Positions 1 to 10,156 of a stretch of 26,768 nt of DNA are shown piece by piece. Source of the stretch: Coptodactyla brooksi (lineage: Eukaryota > Arthropoda > Insecta > Coleoptera > Scarabaeidae). Location: contig JAWQRM010000200.1 in NCBI GenBank assembly GCA_033557675.1, positions 1 to 26,768 of the forward strand, given 5' to 3'. Every line of letters starts with the position of its first letter. The stretch's first letter is position 1. The notes under the pieces are model-generated. The model ran no database searches. It was not told the origin of the DNA and saw only the letters and a list, made by a program, of their open reading frames with translations. The position numbers were made by a program, and so were the translations under genes.

Positions 1-120
1 GTCAACATACCTATGCCATACCCTTGGGAAATACTCAAATTCTTGGCTAGCCTGGGTTTCAAACTTACTCATAAAGAGATCTGCAATAAACGGCGAGAGA
101 CTATTACCCTCTTCTTTATA
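1..120 (-). pseudogene. Penelope-type reverse transcriptase fragment, cut by the window edge
   Basis: Read on the minus strand from 120 to 1, one open frame gives a palm-domain piece of a reverse transcriptase. It has a motif B-like stretch NSLSPFIADLFMSKFE and then RVWHRYVD, the start of the motif C YVDD box, at the window edge. This combination is typical of Penelope-like and related reverse transcriptases that copy element RNA into chromosomal DNA. The expected MG before the NSLSP box reads EEG, so a few residues appear lost. Upstream (121-280) the frame is no longer clear. The rest of the element lies left of the window. The family call rests on motif resemblance only. Confidence 0.6.
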
Positions 121-283
121 TCCTGTTTATAAGAGTCCTGGAGAAATCATAAAAAATCTCACATATTTTGCACTTACAGGGTGTATCTACTACTTTGCAA
201 CAACAGCTAGGATATGGTAGAACTCGTCAAAGCAAACAGTTTTTCTTTTTTCTGCTATCAGTTACCGTTTAAAAATGGCCGCT

Positions 284-1318
284 AATCAAAAACTTTAAAA
301 CCGAGCATTTTGAAAATAGGTCGATGGATTTTAAAACCAAGATAGATTTAAAATCTCCACAATGTGCTCTATAATTTTTATTTCAAAAGTTGTTTTTGAT
401 AAATGTGCGATTGACCTATATTGTGAGTATGAATCGTTGTTGGGATAATACGCTGCATTCATTTTTCGAGATAGCCATGATAACGAATTAGGGTAGTTAT
501 AGTAACGTAAGTTGTTTGTGCGTGCAAAATGAAATTTGCGTTTTGAAGGGTACATTTTACTTTAATACATTTTTGTATTATCGGTTACTGTTTAAGAAAA
601 ATTTTGAGAGTGTAGGATTAGCGAATCAAATCCTAGGATGTTGCTAAACGTGTTTACGAATTTTTTAAAAAGATGTCGTGCGTGTTTAACAGCCAATGGC
701 AACGTGTTTGAATTTAAATTCAGACACAATCAACGACCATCTTTGATTTTAAAACAATTCAAATTGTTTTAAATTGTTAAATAAATTATTTATTCATCAT
801 TCCTTATTTATCATCTTTAGAGTAACATCTTTTTATCTTTTAGAGAACCGTTTTTCAATTTATATTGATTGTAATTGTTCAATAAATTGTTTATTCTACC
901 ACTTTTATATTGAATGTAGGTCTCGGCAAAGTAGAAACCAAGTCATTCGCTAAGCCTACACCTACACTCTCAAAATCTTCCTTAAACGGTAACCGATAGT
1001 ACAAGAATGTATTAAAGTAAGATGTACCCCTCAAAAAGGGGTAAAAGTTTAATTTTTTTCTAATATTTGGAATTTACTAATGTCACAAAAACCAACAAAC
1101 ACAAGCAACTTACGTTACCATGGCAGCCCTAATTCGTTATCAAGGCTAACTCGAAAAAATTATTTTAGTCTATTGTCATATATTAATATATTAATAACAT
1201 ATTATAAATTTTTATTTATATATAAAAATTTAGAGCATATTGTGGAGATTTTAAACGTGTCTTGGTTTTAAAATCCATCGATCCATTTTCAAAATACTCG
1301 GTTTTAAAGTTTTTGATT
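284..1318. mobile_element. Foldback element with ~350-base inverted arms
   Basis: The arms at about 284-635 and 945-1318 are reverse complements of each other with scattered mismatches. The outer ends share AATCAAAAACTTTAAAACC, and the inner ends share the TTTGAGAGTGTAGG block next to CGGTTACCGTTTAA. The loop of about 310 bases (636-944) is AT-rich with no coding sequence. The same arm read outward on both sides gives two similar short open frames (331-555 minus, 1080-1271 plus) with a matching EHIVEILN.SWF end; these are repeat artefacts, not genes. No transposase is present, so it would be non-autonomous. I could not identify the family or a clear target-site duplication. Confidence 0.8.
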
Positions 1319-2323
1319 GGTATTACATATTTGATTTGATGATGCTTTTGTTTGACTATTACAAACTTTTCTAGTTAGTTTTAATTTTTTACATTTTGTT
1401 AGTTCTTGGGGGGTTGTAAAAACAGCTTCTGTAATTATGTGTCCTTTTCAATAGGATCGTGCAGGAATAGAAAGTTCTTCTGCTCAGTCGTGGATATTGG
1501 AAGAGAACATTCTGTGACGACCTTGAGACTCATCAACTTCTTTATTGATCTTAAAATCAAGCGATAGCTACGAATATAGGTATGTTTTAACATGTAATGG
1601 CTAGAAAAGGAAACATAATAAAAGATTGGTACCTAAAACCAAATTATTCTTTTTTTAACCAGCATGAAGACCACATAAAGATACCTTCGCGAAATGTGAC
1701 GAGGATGAATCTCAATTCTCACCCCCTTCGAGCAGGTAAAAAAGTAGGTACCACTGGAGACCAAACTCCAAACAAGAAAACCCGAAAATCAAAACTAAAA
1801 CTGCCTGAGTAACAGCAGAAGATGGTAAGAGCAAGAAATATGAATGAATTGCAGAAAAGAACAAAGGATTGAAGATACTAAAACTGTAAATTATTTAAAT
1901 ATTATAAATACGACATGTTTCACCATCATATGTCATATGTGCTCTAGCTTGTTCTGGGATCCGAAATATCGAAACAAGTAAATGTCAGTCCATGTTTTCG
2001 TTTCCTAGAAAAGCACTCATTTTTTATTGTTTTTTTACTCTGTTGCGCCACTTGTTAACGTGGCAGATGTTTTCTTTAAAAATTGTATCTTTGTGCGTTT
2101 ATGAATAAATTTCTCCTTTTAGGAGCCGATGAGTACAGTTAACGTCAGTAAAGAAAACTTTAGTTCACGATTGTGCTCAATTGCACAATTGAGCAAAAGT
2201 ATTATAGGCATTAGGTTATATGGCTAGGTACTTTTGACAGCAGAGTTTTACAGAGTTGTCCGCGACACTTTTTATCTTTAAATTGCTCGTTTCCAGTATG
2301 AAATTGTTGAAACATTTTTGAAT
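1319..2323. other. Gene-free AT-rich stretch with a possible element tail
   Basis: No gene is recognised. A 71-residue open frame at 1597-1812 (plus) encodes a Lys/Asn-rich peptide ending NKKTRKSKLKLPE. About 100 bases after it comes CGACATGTTTC (1911-1921) and then GATCCGAAATATCGAAACAAG, wording often seen near the ends of Penelope-like and other non-LTR elements. It may be the 3' end of such an element, but no domain proves it. A perfect 10-base hairpin lies at 2174-2195. Confidence 0.3.
2174..2195. repeat. Perfect hairpin, 10-base stem
   Basis: TGCTCAATTG, a two-base loop (CA), then CAATTGAGCA. The flanks add little pairing. There is no poly-T tract or gene next to it, so it is not a recognisable terminator. 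Confidence 0.7.
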
Positions 2324-2593
2324 GCTTGAAAATCTGATTAATATTCGTAATATAAGCCAGTTAGGCGAGATGTAATGTATTTTTTATGGAATTAGACACA
2401 CAAAAGTAGTGACGAATACTAGGATTTCCCGAAATAAATTGCCGTTTTTGTTACACTAAAAAAGTCCTTGTTATATTACCTTTACATTTTGTACCATTTT
2501 ACAGAACACATTTTGCTCTACTTAAATTTATAAAAAATGTATTGCGTCTCGCCCAACTGGATTATATCACGAATATTGATTAGGTTTTCAAGC
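2324..2593. mobile_element. Small inverted-repeat (MITE-like) element
   Basis: Arms of about 63 bases (2324-2386 and 2531-2593) are reverse complements with roughly one mismatch in eight. They begin GCTTGAAAA and include AATATTCGT.ATATAA.CCAGTT.GGCGAGA. The core of about 144 bases is AT-rich and does not code. The size and structure fit a MITE or a folded non-autonomous DNA transposon. Family and target site are unknown. Confidence 0.7.
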
Positions 2594-2784
2594 TCCACTA
2601 TGGCTGGATGTTAGACCACAGGAACGGCAAGTGAAATAAATCATTTGTTATTGTAAATGGATACGTTTTCGTCCTTGGTGATACGATACTCTAGCGACGT
2701 AATAAGGAATTCTATCACTAAGCACTTTTTGCCCTTTTCTTTTGAAGGAATTAGATATCTACCTGTCCGTGGAATTTGCTGACG

Positions 2785-2797
2785 TATATATATAATA

Positions 2798-2828
<31 letters not shown>
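2785..2828. repeat. (TA)n microsatellite
   Basis: A nearly pure TA dinucleotide tract with two small interruptions near its left end. Confidence 0.95.
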
Positions 2829-2830
<2 letters not shown>

Positions 2831-3772
2831 TTTCAGGTCGTAAAAAAAGTAAGCATAATTTATTTGTACCTCACAAGGTTTGTCCAATTGTCATAATTTT
2901 TCCTTGTTGCATTGGTACCCTTGTCCTTAGCCTACGTTGGCATTGGCAGCCAACATATGAATCATATTATATATTACATCGTATTGGATGCTTACTTTGA
3001 TTGTAAGATGAAGGTTCTATTTTCCGTTGTCTTGGGGATAGTGTATAATGAGTTTTTGTCACCAGGCTATAAGGTTAATAAGGAATAGTATCGAGAAGTT
3101 ATTTCTGTCTAGCAATCCGAAGAAAACGCCCGGATTTATGGTGAAATAACTCGCGTAATTGTACCACAATAATGCATTTAGTTACAATTCACTGAATGCT
3201 CAGGATTTTTTTGCCAAAAACTATACAGTTATGACATATTCGCTGAACATGGTTCACTGCAACTTAACTGATTACCCTTTTCGCAGACTATATATTATTC
3301 TTATATGAGGCTAATGGAGTATTAGTTGCAATCGTCATATAAATCATAATTTGGTTCTTTATTTGTTTTTCACTATATTAAAGTTTCCCATAACATTATA
3401 TATTTCATAATTCATTAATGTCTTAGAATCGTTTTGATGTGTTTCCTTTTGACTCACTATTGTTCTGATTATTTTTCTCTAAAACTAAGGGTTTTTCTTC
3501 TTCACTTGCTATTAATATTATATCAACAACTGTAATCTGTTGTGTGAGGCTGGTACAATGTTAATAGCAGAATCTGCAAAAGTGTATCTACCGTTCTGAA
3601 ATTTCTTGTAATAAAACTCCATTGCTTACTTTCGGCTTGTTCTTCTTCGTCCGTAGTTTGTACAGTTCATTTTAGTACCATTGCCTTCCTTACGACTAAA
3701 CTGTTTTCCGAACACACATATTTATTTGTATTTATCGAGTCTTGTGATGTGCAAATGCCTGGCATTTGTGCA
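2829..3772. other. Gene-free AT-rich stretch
   Basis: Only short, compositionally random open frames are seen here on either strand. No recognisable domain, RNA gene or repeat structure was found. Confidence 0.5.
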
Positions 3773-4106
3773 TTTTTACTTTCTCTTACTGATAGGTATA
3801 AAGAGAAAGTATTGCATTCGCAAAAAAATCGATGTCGGGATTTTGATAGATCTTGACGAATTAGACTATTTGTAGCCTATCTATGCTATTTTGAGTGGTT
3901 GGTCTGTCCGTCCGTCCGTCTGTGACACGTTTATCTCTTGTCCTATTAGACTAATCAAAACAATATTTTGCATATAAGCTATTTATTATATAATTTGGTC
4001 ACAATAAGGATTTCGAAAAAAATGTATATATGGTTGAGGTACTTAACCTAAAATTTTTTTGATTTTTTTACAACTCTTTGTAACAAAATATATTTTTGTA
4101 ATCTAC
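3773..4106 (+). mobile_element. Interspersed repeat with GTCY tract, copy 1
   Basis: This segment is nearly identical to 26412-26768. It starts TTTTTACTTTCTCTTAC and forms a hairpin at once, because ACTTTCTCTT pairs with AAGAGAAAGT 13 bases later. In the middle it has a short GTCY tetranucleotide tract (about 3902-3923), then a shared AT-rich 3' part through TTTTGTAATCTAC. GTCY tracts inside a dispersed element are known from dipteran mini-me/DINE and helentron-related non-autonomous elements; assignment to that group here is inference. The shared part may continue past 4106, since the second copy is cut by the window end. Confidence 0.7.
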
Positions 4107-4139
4107 ATAAAATTGCAAGTAAAAAATTAATAGGATAGC

Positions 4140-4930
4140 ACATGTTTAAAATCAACGGTTCTCGAGTTATAAGGGATGTTTTGTTCTTAAACTCGGTTAC
4201 TGCTCTCTTTAGAAAAAAATATTTCAAACAAAAATTGCGTGACATTGAATTCTTTACTATTTTCGAATATGTAGGGTGTTCGGTTTATTTCAAAAATTAT
4301 TCAACTTCAGATTTTTAAATGGAACACTCTGTATATTATTACATTTTTGAAATCCTTGTAAGATTTAAGGACCACTTTAATTATTATATGTTAGTTACAA
4401 ATTGTACCGTTTGTGTTATTTCGTATTTTTGAAAAGACACGACAGCTGTGAATGCAAAATTTTTCTTAGAACTACTATTGCTCTTTCTAGATGAAAAGGT
4501 TTCAAATAAAAGCTGCATTACATCCAACACTTTACAATTTGAAACTATTTTTCCGGAAATAATACGGGGTGTTATTTTGATTTATGATTTATTCTAAAAA
4601 CTACTGAAGATTTTTAAATGGAATAGTGGAATCTCAATGGAATGGTCACCTTAATTATTGTATAAATATAAATATTATATTTTGAATATAATAATATTTT
4701 AAATATAATATTATTACTATATAAATATTATACATTAGTTTCAAATCGCACCGTTTAGGTGTTATTTAACGTTTTTGAAAAAAGATGAGAGGTATGAATA
4801 TAAAATTTTGTTTAGAACTGTTGCTTTTTTGATTGGAAAACATTTTTCAAATAAAAGTTGCAGTGCATTGAACTCTTCAAATTTTGAAACAATTTTTGAA
4901 TATACCCAAATTCAGATATTTAGACAGTGA
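4140..4930 (+). repeat. Three decayed tandem units of about 300 bases
   Basis: Matching blocks recur in the same order. AGATTTTTAAATGGAA appears at 4310 and 4609, with a weaker form near 4914. A TTTCAAA.AAAA.TTGC block appears near 4228, 4500 and 4846. A GTTATTT.GTATTTTTGAAAA block appears near 4415 and 4757. The units differ by many substitutions and indels and share no open frame. They follow directly on the GTCY-repeat element and could be its 3' part or a separate old satellite. Confidence 0.55.
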
Positions 4931-5660
4931 AGCCTAGGTCTAAAATATTTCTTCAATATTTTCTAAAACACATTGCGAAATCATTGTCATAATTAAAATA
5001 GGGTTAAGGTAAGAGAAAGTCATGTGGGATGTACAGATCAACTGGTTTTAATTTTCAGTTATCTGCTTTCCTTTTAGTTCCTCAAATGTCTCTTATCTTA
5101 GTGTTTAAGAGTTATATGTATTCTGCATTAGCTGATTCAATACCTAAATTTTATCTATTGTTGGCACTTTTGTTCTAAAAAGTACAGAATGAAATACAGT
5201 TGTAATTTTCGCATATAGGCATGATTTCGATCCATTAGGCATATTTTTTTCCTCAATATTGCTACTATTAATTCATAAACATATCTATGGAATATGTAAT
5301 CACCTCCGCCTATTATATAATGCATCCATTACGATATTGTGAATATTATATGCATATGATGGAATGAAATAACTAATAGTACATTCTATTATTTTAATGT
5401 ATTAAACAATTGATATTAAACGTAATACACCTCGTCATTTACGTGTTAAACTATTCTAATAGAAAGTAGTTCTTTTTCAGAAAGAGTTGAACATAAATAT
5501 CAATGAAAAGAAGGAAATGTGTGTCTAGCTCTAGTTTGCAGGTGCTTCGAGAAATAAAGTCGTACCGTATGAAGTATATGTAAATCTGAAACATTGAAGA
5601 TACTGTCAAGGTCCAAGAAGGTGTAATATGCATAATGCATAATAGATTCGGTTTGTGTCT
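4931..5660. other. Gene-free AT-rich stretch
   Basis: No recognisable gene, RNA or element. A 74-residue open frame at 5451-5675 (minus) has no domain features and runs into the hairpin at 5661, so it is probably chance. Confidence 0.5.
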
Positions 5661-5701
5661 TAGTCCATTATGCATAATGAACTAGTATGCATAATGGACT
5701 A
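5661..5701. repeat. Perfect hairpin, 16-base stem
   Basis: TAGTCCATTATGCATA (5661-5676) is the exact reverse complement of 5686-5701, with a 9-base loop. A related ATGCATAATGCATAAT lies just upstream at 5628-5643, so the locus has several ATGCATAAT copies. Confidence 0.85.
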
Positions 5702-5711
5702 ACAAGTGAGT

Positions 5712-6540
5712 GTCACAACTGTCACTAACTGATTTAGATGCAATTTGGTACAGCGATAGAATGGACAAAAATAAGGTTACGTGTTTTTTATATGTACGCT
5801 AAAAGCCACTGGGGTGAGTAATAAGGGTTGCAAATTGAGGGAAGAAGTATTTATTCGCTTGTATTTCGAAACCGAAAACTGTTATCAAAATGTGGTAAAT
5901 CCAAACTGATATTCACTTTTCAAGAGATTTCTGTTTATATATCAGACATATGGCAGAAGATGAAAAGGTGTAAACTACCTCTAGTTGTTTGGAATAATTT
6001 CAAAACTACCCTATCGATTTTGGCGGCGTTAAGTATACATATAATACGTTTAAAAATATTAGCTACATATTTTTAATCTAGTCTCCGCAGACCACATCCC
6101 GCGAAGTTGCGGGGGATATTATATATCCTCTTCCCATAAGAATAACACGATAAACTGTTAGGTATTTAGAAAATACTTTGAAGAAAAAACGTAAATTAGT
6201 CGTACAATAAGATGTTTGTAGTAAAATAAGGAATTTACGACATTTAGGGATGGTTGGGGTTAACTTCGTTAACTTAACTACCCTAATAAAAATTCATCCT
6301 TTCGCGAGTATTATGTGCTGATTTCGATGTAATTTAGCACAGCATTTATTTTCTGCGTGACGTGAAAACCTATGTAGGGATTTAAAAGAGTTAGAAATTA
6401 AGGGTAGAAAGTACATTTTCGCCAATATCTCGAAAACGAAAACTTATCGAAAAATTTGAAATATTAACTAGTATTCTTTTTTAAAAATCTCTCTATTGAT
6501 GTTGCGTGGAGTAAATTATTCTTATATATTTGGATTTGTT
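5712..6540 (+). repeat. Two decayed direct repeat units
   Basis: Unit 1 (about 5724-6030) and unit 2 (about 6318-6530) share, in order, CTGATTT.GATG.AATTT..CACAGC, AATT.AGGG.AGAA.GTA, a TCGAAA.CGAAAACT block, and a CTAT.GAT.TTG..G.G..AAGTA tail. Period is about 590 bases. The 82-residue open frame at 5828-6076 lies inside unit 1, has no partner in unit 2 and is unlikely to be a gene. Between the units is GGTTAACTTCGTTAAC, a short palindrome. Confidence 0.5.
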
Positions 6541-6713
6541 GCTTTGCCTCTTTTACAAATTCTTTAGCTAGTATTTTTACACAGTCGACATTCTCAATTT
6601 GTATTTGAGATACAAATTTTTTAAGTTTTCTGCACGCGCTGCTACACGAGTTTTAAGGTTTGAATCCATGAATTGCTAGATTAGAGTTGGTAACATAATA
6701 TATATATATATGG

Positions 6714-6751
6714 ATATATCCCTATATATACTCGTATATATAGGGATATAT
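6714..6751. repeat. Perfect hairpin, 17-base AT-rich stem
   Basis: ATATATCCCTATATATA (6714-6730), loop CTCG, then its exact reverse complement (6735-6751). It follows a short TA tract and carries a CCC/GGG core, so it is not simply part of the microsatellite. Confidence 0.85.
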
Positions 6752-6767
6752 ATCAGGATCAAAGAAC

Positions 6768-6880
6768 GGAAACGCTCATTGAGCGAAAAAAACAGCTCAC
6801 GACGCGTTATGGTCACTGTAAAACATCCACGTCGCAAAATTCGTCTTGTGGCTCTTATAAAAAAGACAGAAAGACCGCAT
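6768..6880 (+). repeat. Inverted copy of the start of the KRBA2-like pseudogene
   Basis: This segment matches the reverse complement of 9306-9395 at roughly 80 percent, including ACTGTAAAACATCCAC.TCGCAAAA and a final AGAC.GAAAGACCG. The right-hand partner is in frame with the amino-terminal part of the integrase pseudogene. The pair may be the terminal inverted repeats of a transposon covering 6768-9395, or a separate inverted fragment. Two opposite open frames here (6676-6978 minus, 6710-6937 plus) have no domain. Confidence 0.55.
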
Positions 6881-6959
6881 AGCGAAATTCGTGTCGTGAC
6901 TATCAAGCTATTCGACCATAACGTGTTGTGGCAATGAAGAAAACCCATGACAGGTTTGG

Positions 6960-7485
6960 AACGTTCGGAAATTAGCAATCTTTTTAGTAAAAATTATTTT
7001 ATTTCTTTGCCTTAAAGTAATGAGGTTAAAACTTAAAGTACCAGGCAGAAAATATCCTGATTACTCTTTCTGCTGCTAAAATTGAAAACCACGGCATGAC
7101 GAATTTGTCATTATTAAATACAATCAAAATCTTTTGGGTAAGATAAAGAAATGGTGTTATTAAAATAATGGGATACTTGTAATTATGATTATTTTATTTT
7201 TAAAAAATCAACTTGTTAGGTAACAAATTGTTGAACACAAATAGAAATCTTTATTCGTCAGTGCTAAACTACGATTTACTTAAAATAATTGGGAACATAA
7301 TGAATAATTCACAATGAATTAATTCATTATGAATCAACTATTTTATGAAAATTGAAAATTCATAGTAGGCAACAAAAATATTTATATTTATTTATTATAT
7401 TATAATGAATTACTTGTATTATGAATCAGTTTTTTTTTATGAAAATTAAATGTTTTAATACTATTTATTTTTACAAGAAGCAACA
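6960..7485. other. AT-rich gene-free stretch with short repeats
   Basis: A 16-base palindrome AATGAATTAATTCATT lies at 7312-7327. ATTATGAATCA..TTTT and TATGAAAATT are repeated at about 7325 and 7419. ACTATTTATTTTTACAAGAA occurs twice with a 25-base period (7460-7479, 7485-7504), overlapping the end of the neighbouring pseudogene. No gene is seen. Confidence 0.5.
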
Positions 7486-9400
7486 CTATTTATTTTTACA
7501 AGAACTATTACTGTGGCATTTTGATTTGCATTTTATATTCTTTGAGCGACACTTGCACTTTCTATCAATACAGTATCTTTTACAATGGCACATTATAAAC
7601 CCTTGCTGACCTCCAGATGTAACATAGATACTGAGCGATGTGTTAATGAAGTTGAGGGTACATCACAAATGCTAATAAAGTTGGTCTCGGAAAGTATAAA
7701 CTTATTACGAGCATAGTCTGTTGAATAGACCTTCATCCTTTCCTAACTGATAGAGAGCTGCTGGATTAAGGCTCATAACAACGCCCAAAACATTTCTGGG
7801 TGCTACCCGTCCTCTACTCAACTTGGGAAGTTTAACAACTTTAGTTACAGGAACTGTAACTAAATCGTTAAAACCAATTTCAACGCCGAGAAATGAATTC
7901 AAATAGATAGTGAAATCGTTTTGTTTTTCTGTTTCTATCGACCTGATTTGGCACATTCTCTTTCAACATTTGTGCTGTTCTTTCTTAAACAGAGCTTACA
8001 AGTTACGTTTGCACTAAATCCTCTATTCTCATGGCATTCTTCACAGATAACGTGTACATCTTTATGACAGTCTGAGCACTTGTAAACTCCTGAGGTCCCA
8101 TTCTCACAAACAGCACCTTACTTCAGACTTTCAGTTCTCCGTAAATCATTATTTTTATAGGCCGATTCCTGTATTTTTTTCATCATCATCCACCTTTATA
8201 TTCTTTTGGTTTTCTTGAAGATCATTTTTGACGGCAGTTAGAATTAGTTCTTGTAAATGTTCTTCAGTTTCTTTTCTCTTTTTCTTTCTCTTATTTTCTT
8301 CAATTATTGCTAGCCAACCAAGCTATTAACATGTTACCGACGTCTTGATTGACCTCACAACTGAACCTTGACTTTGAAAATGTCGTTGCTTTCCATGAAC
8401 AAGTTTCATCCTTGGCCACATTTCAGCTAAATTTTTAATTGCTTTGTTTACAAATTCACAACCATTGTCGCTCTGCAGTATAAATGGAGTATCGAACAAA
8501 CAAAATATGTCCAAATGTTGATATGCTACTTCTTTAGCGGTTTTCGTTTTCAATGTTCGGAGCACAGTAAATTTAGTTAAGTGATCTTGATAACTCATAA
8601 TAAATCGAAAACCTTTATCTGATTCAGATTGCATGTTAAATCAATTTCTTATTTCTGATTTATGTTAAATCAACAATCAGAAATTCATGCAACCACATAG
8701 AATAGGTTTCACGACTAAACGACGTTTTGGTATTTTTCTTTTTAATTGGCATTGTTCACATAAACTTAAATATAAGTGTGTAATCGCACGTTACAGTATT
8801 GCTTTTTCAATTCAGCTTCCATAACTGTAACAAAAATAATAAAGCACTTCAGCCACGCTATAAAACAATGTGTCTCTTTCATGCAGAGAACATTCACACA
8901 CCAAACGTAGCGTAGTATAGGTAATAGTCTCGATACCCGATCTCGATAAAAGAAGAATATAACACAATGAACAAAATAAGTAAAACCTTTAAATTATAGT
9001 TTTAAATAAAAGAATTCTTACCTCTGGTTCGTTTGTACCCGACGTTAGAATGCGCTTTTACCAGAATATCAAACAGTTCATCTGTTTTGCTAGATTTTTG
9101 AACTTGTGCTGTCTACTCCAGCTTCAACCAATTTTTCCCTGTCATCAATTTTTAAGATGTCACACTTTAAGACGACGATATTGCTTTGAAGATAGAGACT
9201 GGTTGTCTTTTTAAGAAGCTAAGTGTGTTTTGTTCCTTGAAGTAACGTTTCGTATTTTTCTGTACTCACGATAAAACTGCGGTCAGTGCTTGTTTTCACA
9301 TACTCGGTCTTTCCGTCTTTGCCACAACACGACTTTTGCGATGTGGATGTTTTACTGTGATCACAACGCGTTGTGAGTTGTTGCGATGAGCGTTTTGTAT
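7486..9400 (-). pseudogene. KRBA2/SCAND3-like integrase gene, decayed, with one intron
   Basis: Reading leftward: a Ser/Thr/Lys-rich amino-terminal part (9400-9180) holds STEKYETLLQ, and a DREKLVEAGVD..QVQKSSKTDELFDILVKAHSNVGYKRTR block spread over two frames lies at 9150-9022. An intron (9021-8825, GTAAGA donor, TTTTGTTACAG acceptor) comes next, then MEAELKKQYCNV and CEQCQLKRKIPKR (integrase zinc-binding region). The integrase core is at 8634-8326, with SYQDHLTKFTVLR and LQSDNGCEF. A zinc-finger-like segment follows at 8113-7985 (YKCSDCHKDVHVICEEC, then CKLC), then RGRVAPRNVLGVVMS, and a Cys-rich tail (CHCKRYCIDRKCKCRS) ending in TAG at 7486. There are stops near 9210, several frameshifts, and an 11-base direct repeat bounding an insertion near 8640. 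The third catalytic residue, Glu in QSQGSVER, reads Val. Such genes are common in insects and derive from a transposon integrase. It is not functional as it stands. Confidence 0.85.
8825..9021 (-). other. Intron inside the KRBA2-like pseudogene
   Basis: Exon ends CGAACCAGAG, intron begins GTAAGA and ends in a pyrimidine-rich tract with CAG before TTATGGAAGC. Removing it restores the order of family blocks (..YKRTR then MEAELKKQYCNV). A sequence at about 8880-8960 (CGAGATCGGGTATCGAGAC and a CATGAAAGAGACACATTG segment, minus strand) has a composition unlike the rest and may be an insertion. Confidence 0.65.
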
Positions 9401-9664
9401 ATTAGAATTCAATTTTGTATATTGTTTTATTTCTTGAATTAAAAGGTGCCTTGGTGGATTTAATTCGTCAGCAACGGTTCAGAATCAACCCTACCAACCA
9501 ATTGCTGACATCCCTGGATATACAAAGTGAAACAAACAGATGGAAAATAAAGAAGTGAATAGTACAAAATTTATAATCTGAAACATCTGTTTGACTCGAT
9601 GCACTAAATCGAGGAAAACGGCAGAGAAAACCAACAATCAAATAGAAATCAATCGCCAACAGTA

Positions 9665-10156
9665 ATGGAAATAAAATCGGTAGAGCAGAACTTTATACCA
9701 ATTTTCGCAGAAGACAAAACCATTCCGCCAAGCTACGTAACAGCGTGCCAATACTTGATAGAAGAACTAAATCCTGAACCCACTGATTGCAGAATAGTAC
9801 GTCGCCGTCTGATGATCTTCATGGGGAAACTAGAAGGAAAATTACGTGAAGCTCTCGATGCTAACAGAATGCCGAACTCATGGCCACACTTAAAGCAAAT
9901 TTTAGTTCACAGTTTCAGTGATAAAAGGTCCGAGGAGGACGTATTGGCGTGCGGCTTGAACAACATCATGTCCATACACAATGAAAGTACTTCGCATTAC
10001 GCTTCGAGAATTAAAGGCACGCTGTATAATCTTCTGTCGAAACTTAATCTAGAAGAAAGTGAAAATCCGGCAATTAAAATTAAATCAATACAATCACCTG
10101 GCATTGAGAACTTTTTATTCGGACTACGCCTAATTAATGATAAATTAGGAATGTAA
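9665..10156 (+). pseudogene. Ty3/gypsy gag (capsid-like), longest open piece
   Basis: A 163-residue open frame starting ATG at 9665. It has the shape of a Ty3/gypsy capsid: an RRLMIFMGKLEGKLREAL helix, SWPHLKQILVHSFSDKRS, then HYASRIKGTLYNLLSKLN. Capsid protein packages element RNA. After the TAA, the same protein appears to go on: MRQPNDIGMAESCAAEIE, then a Gln/Pro-rich tail (QFIPPAQRIPQIPRAPQK) ending at about 10448, so the stop is probably a lesion. GTCATCGACT is duplicated in tandem at 10245-10264. It is the best-preserved part of the element, but with pol broken it cannot move by itself. Confidence 0.7.

Noticed and set aside
1597..1812. 71-residue open frame as a small gene
   Set aside because: No recognisable domain, no splice or promoter context, and it lies next to wording typical of element ends.
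5828..6076. 82-residue open frame as a gene
   Set aside because: It falls in one unit of an old repeat whose other unit does not keep the frame.
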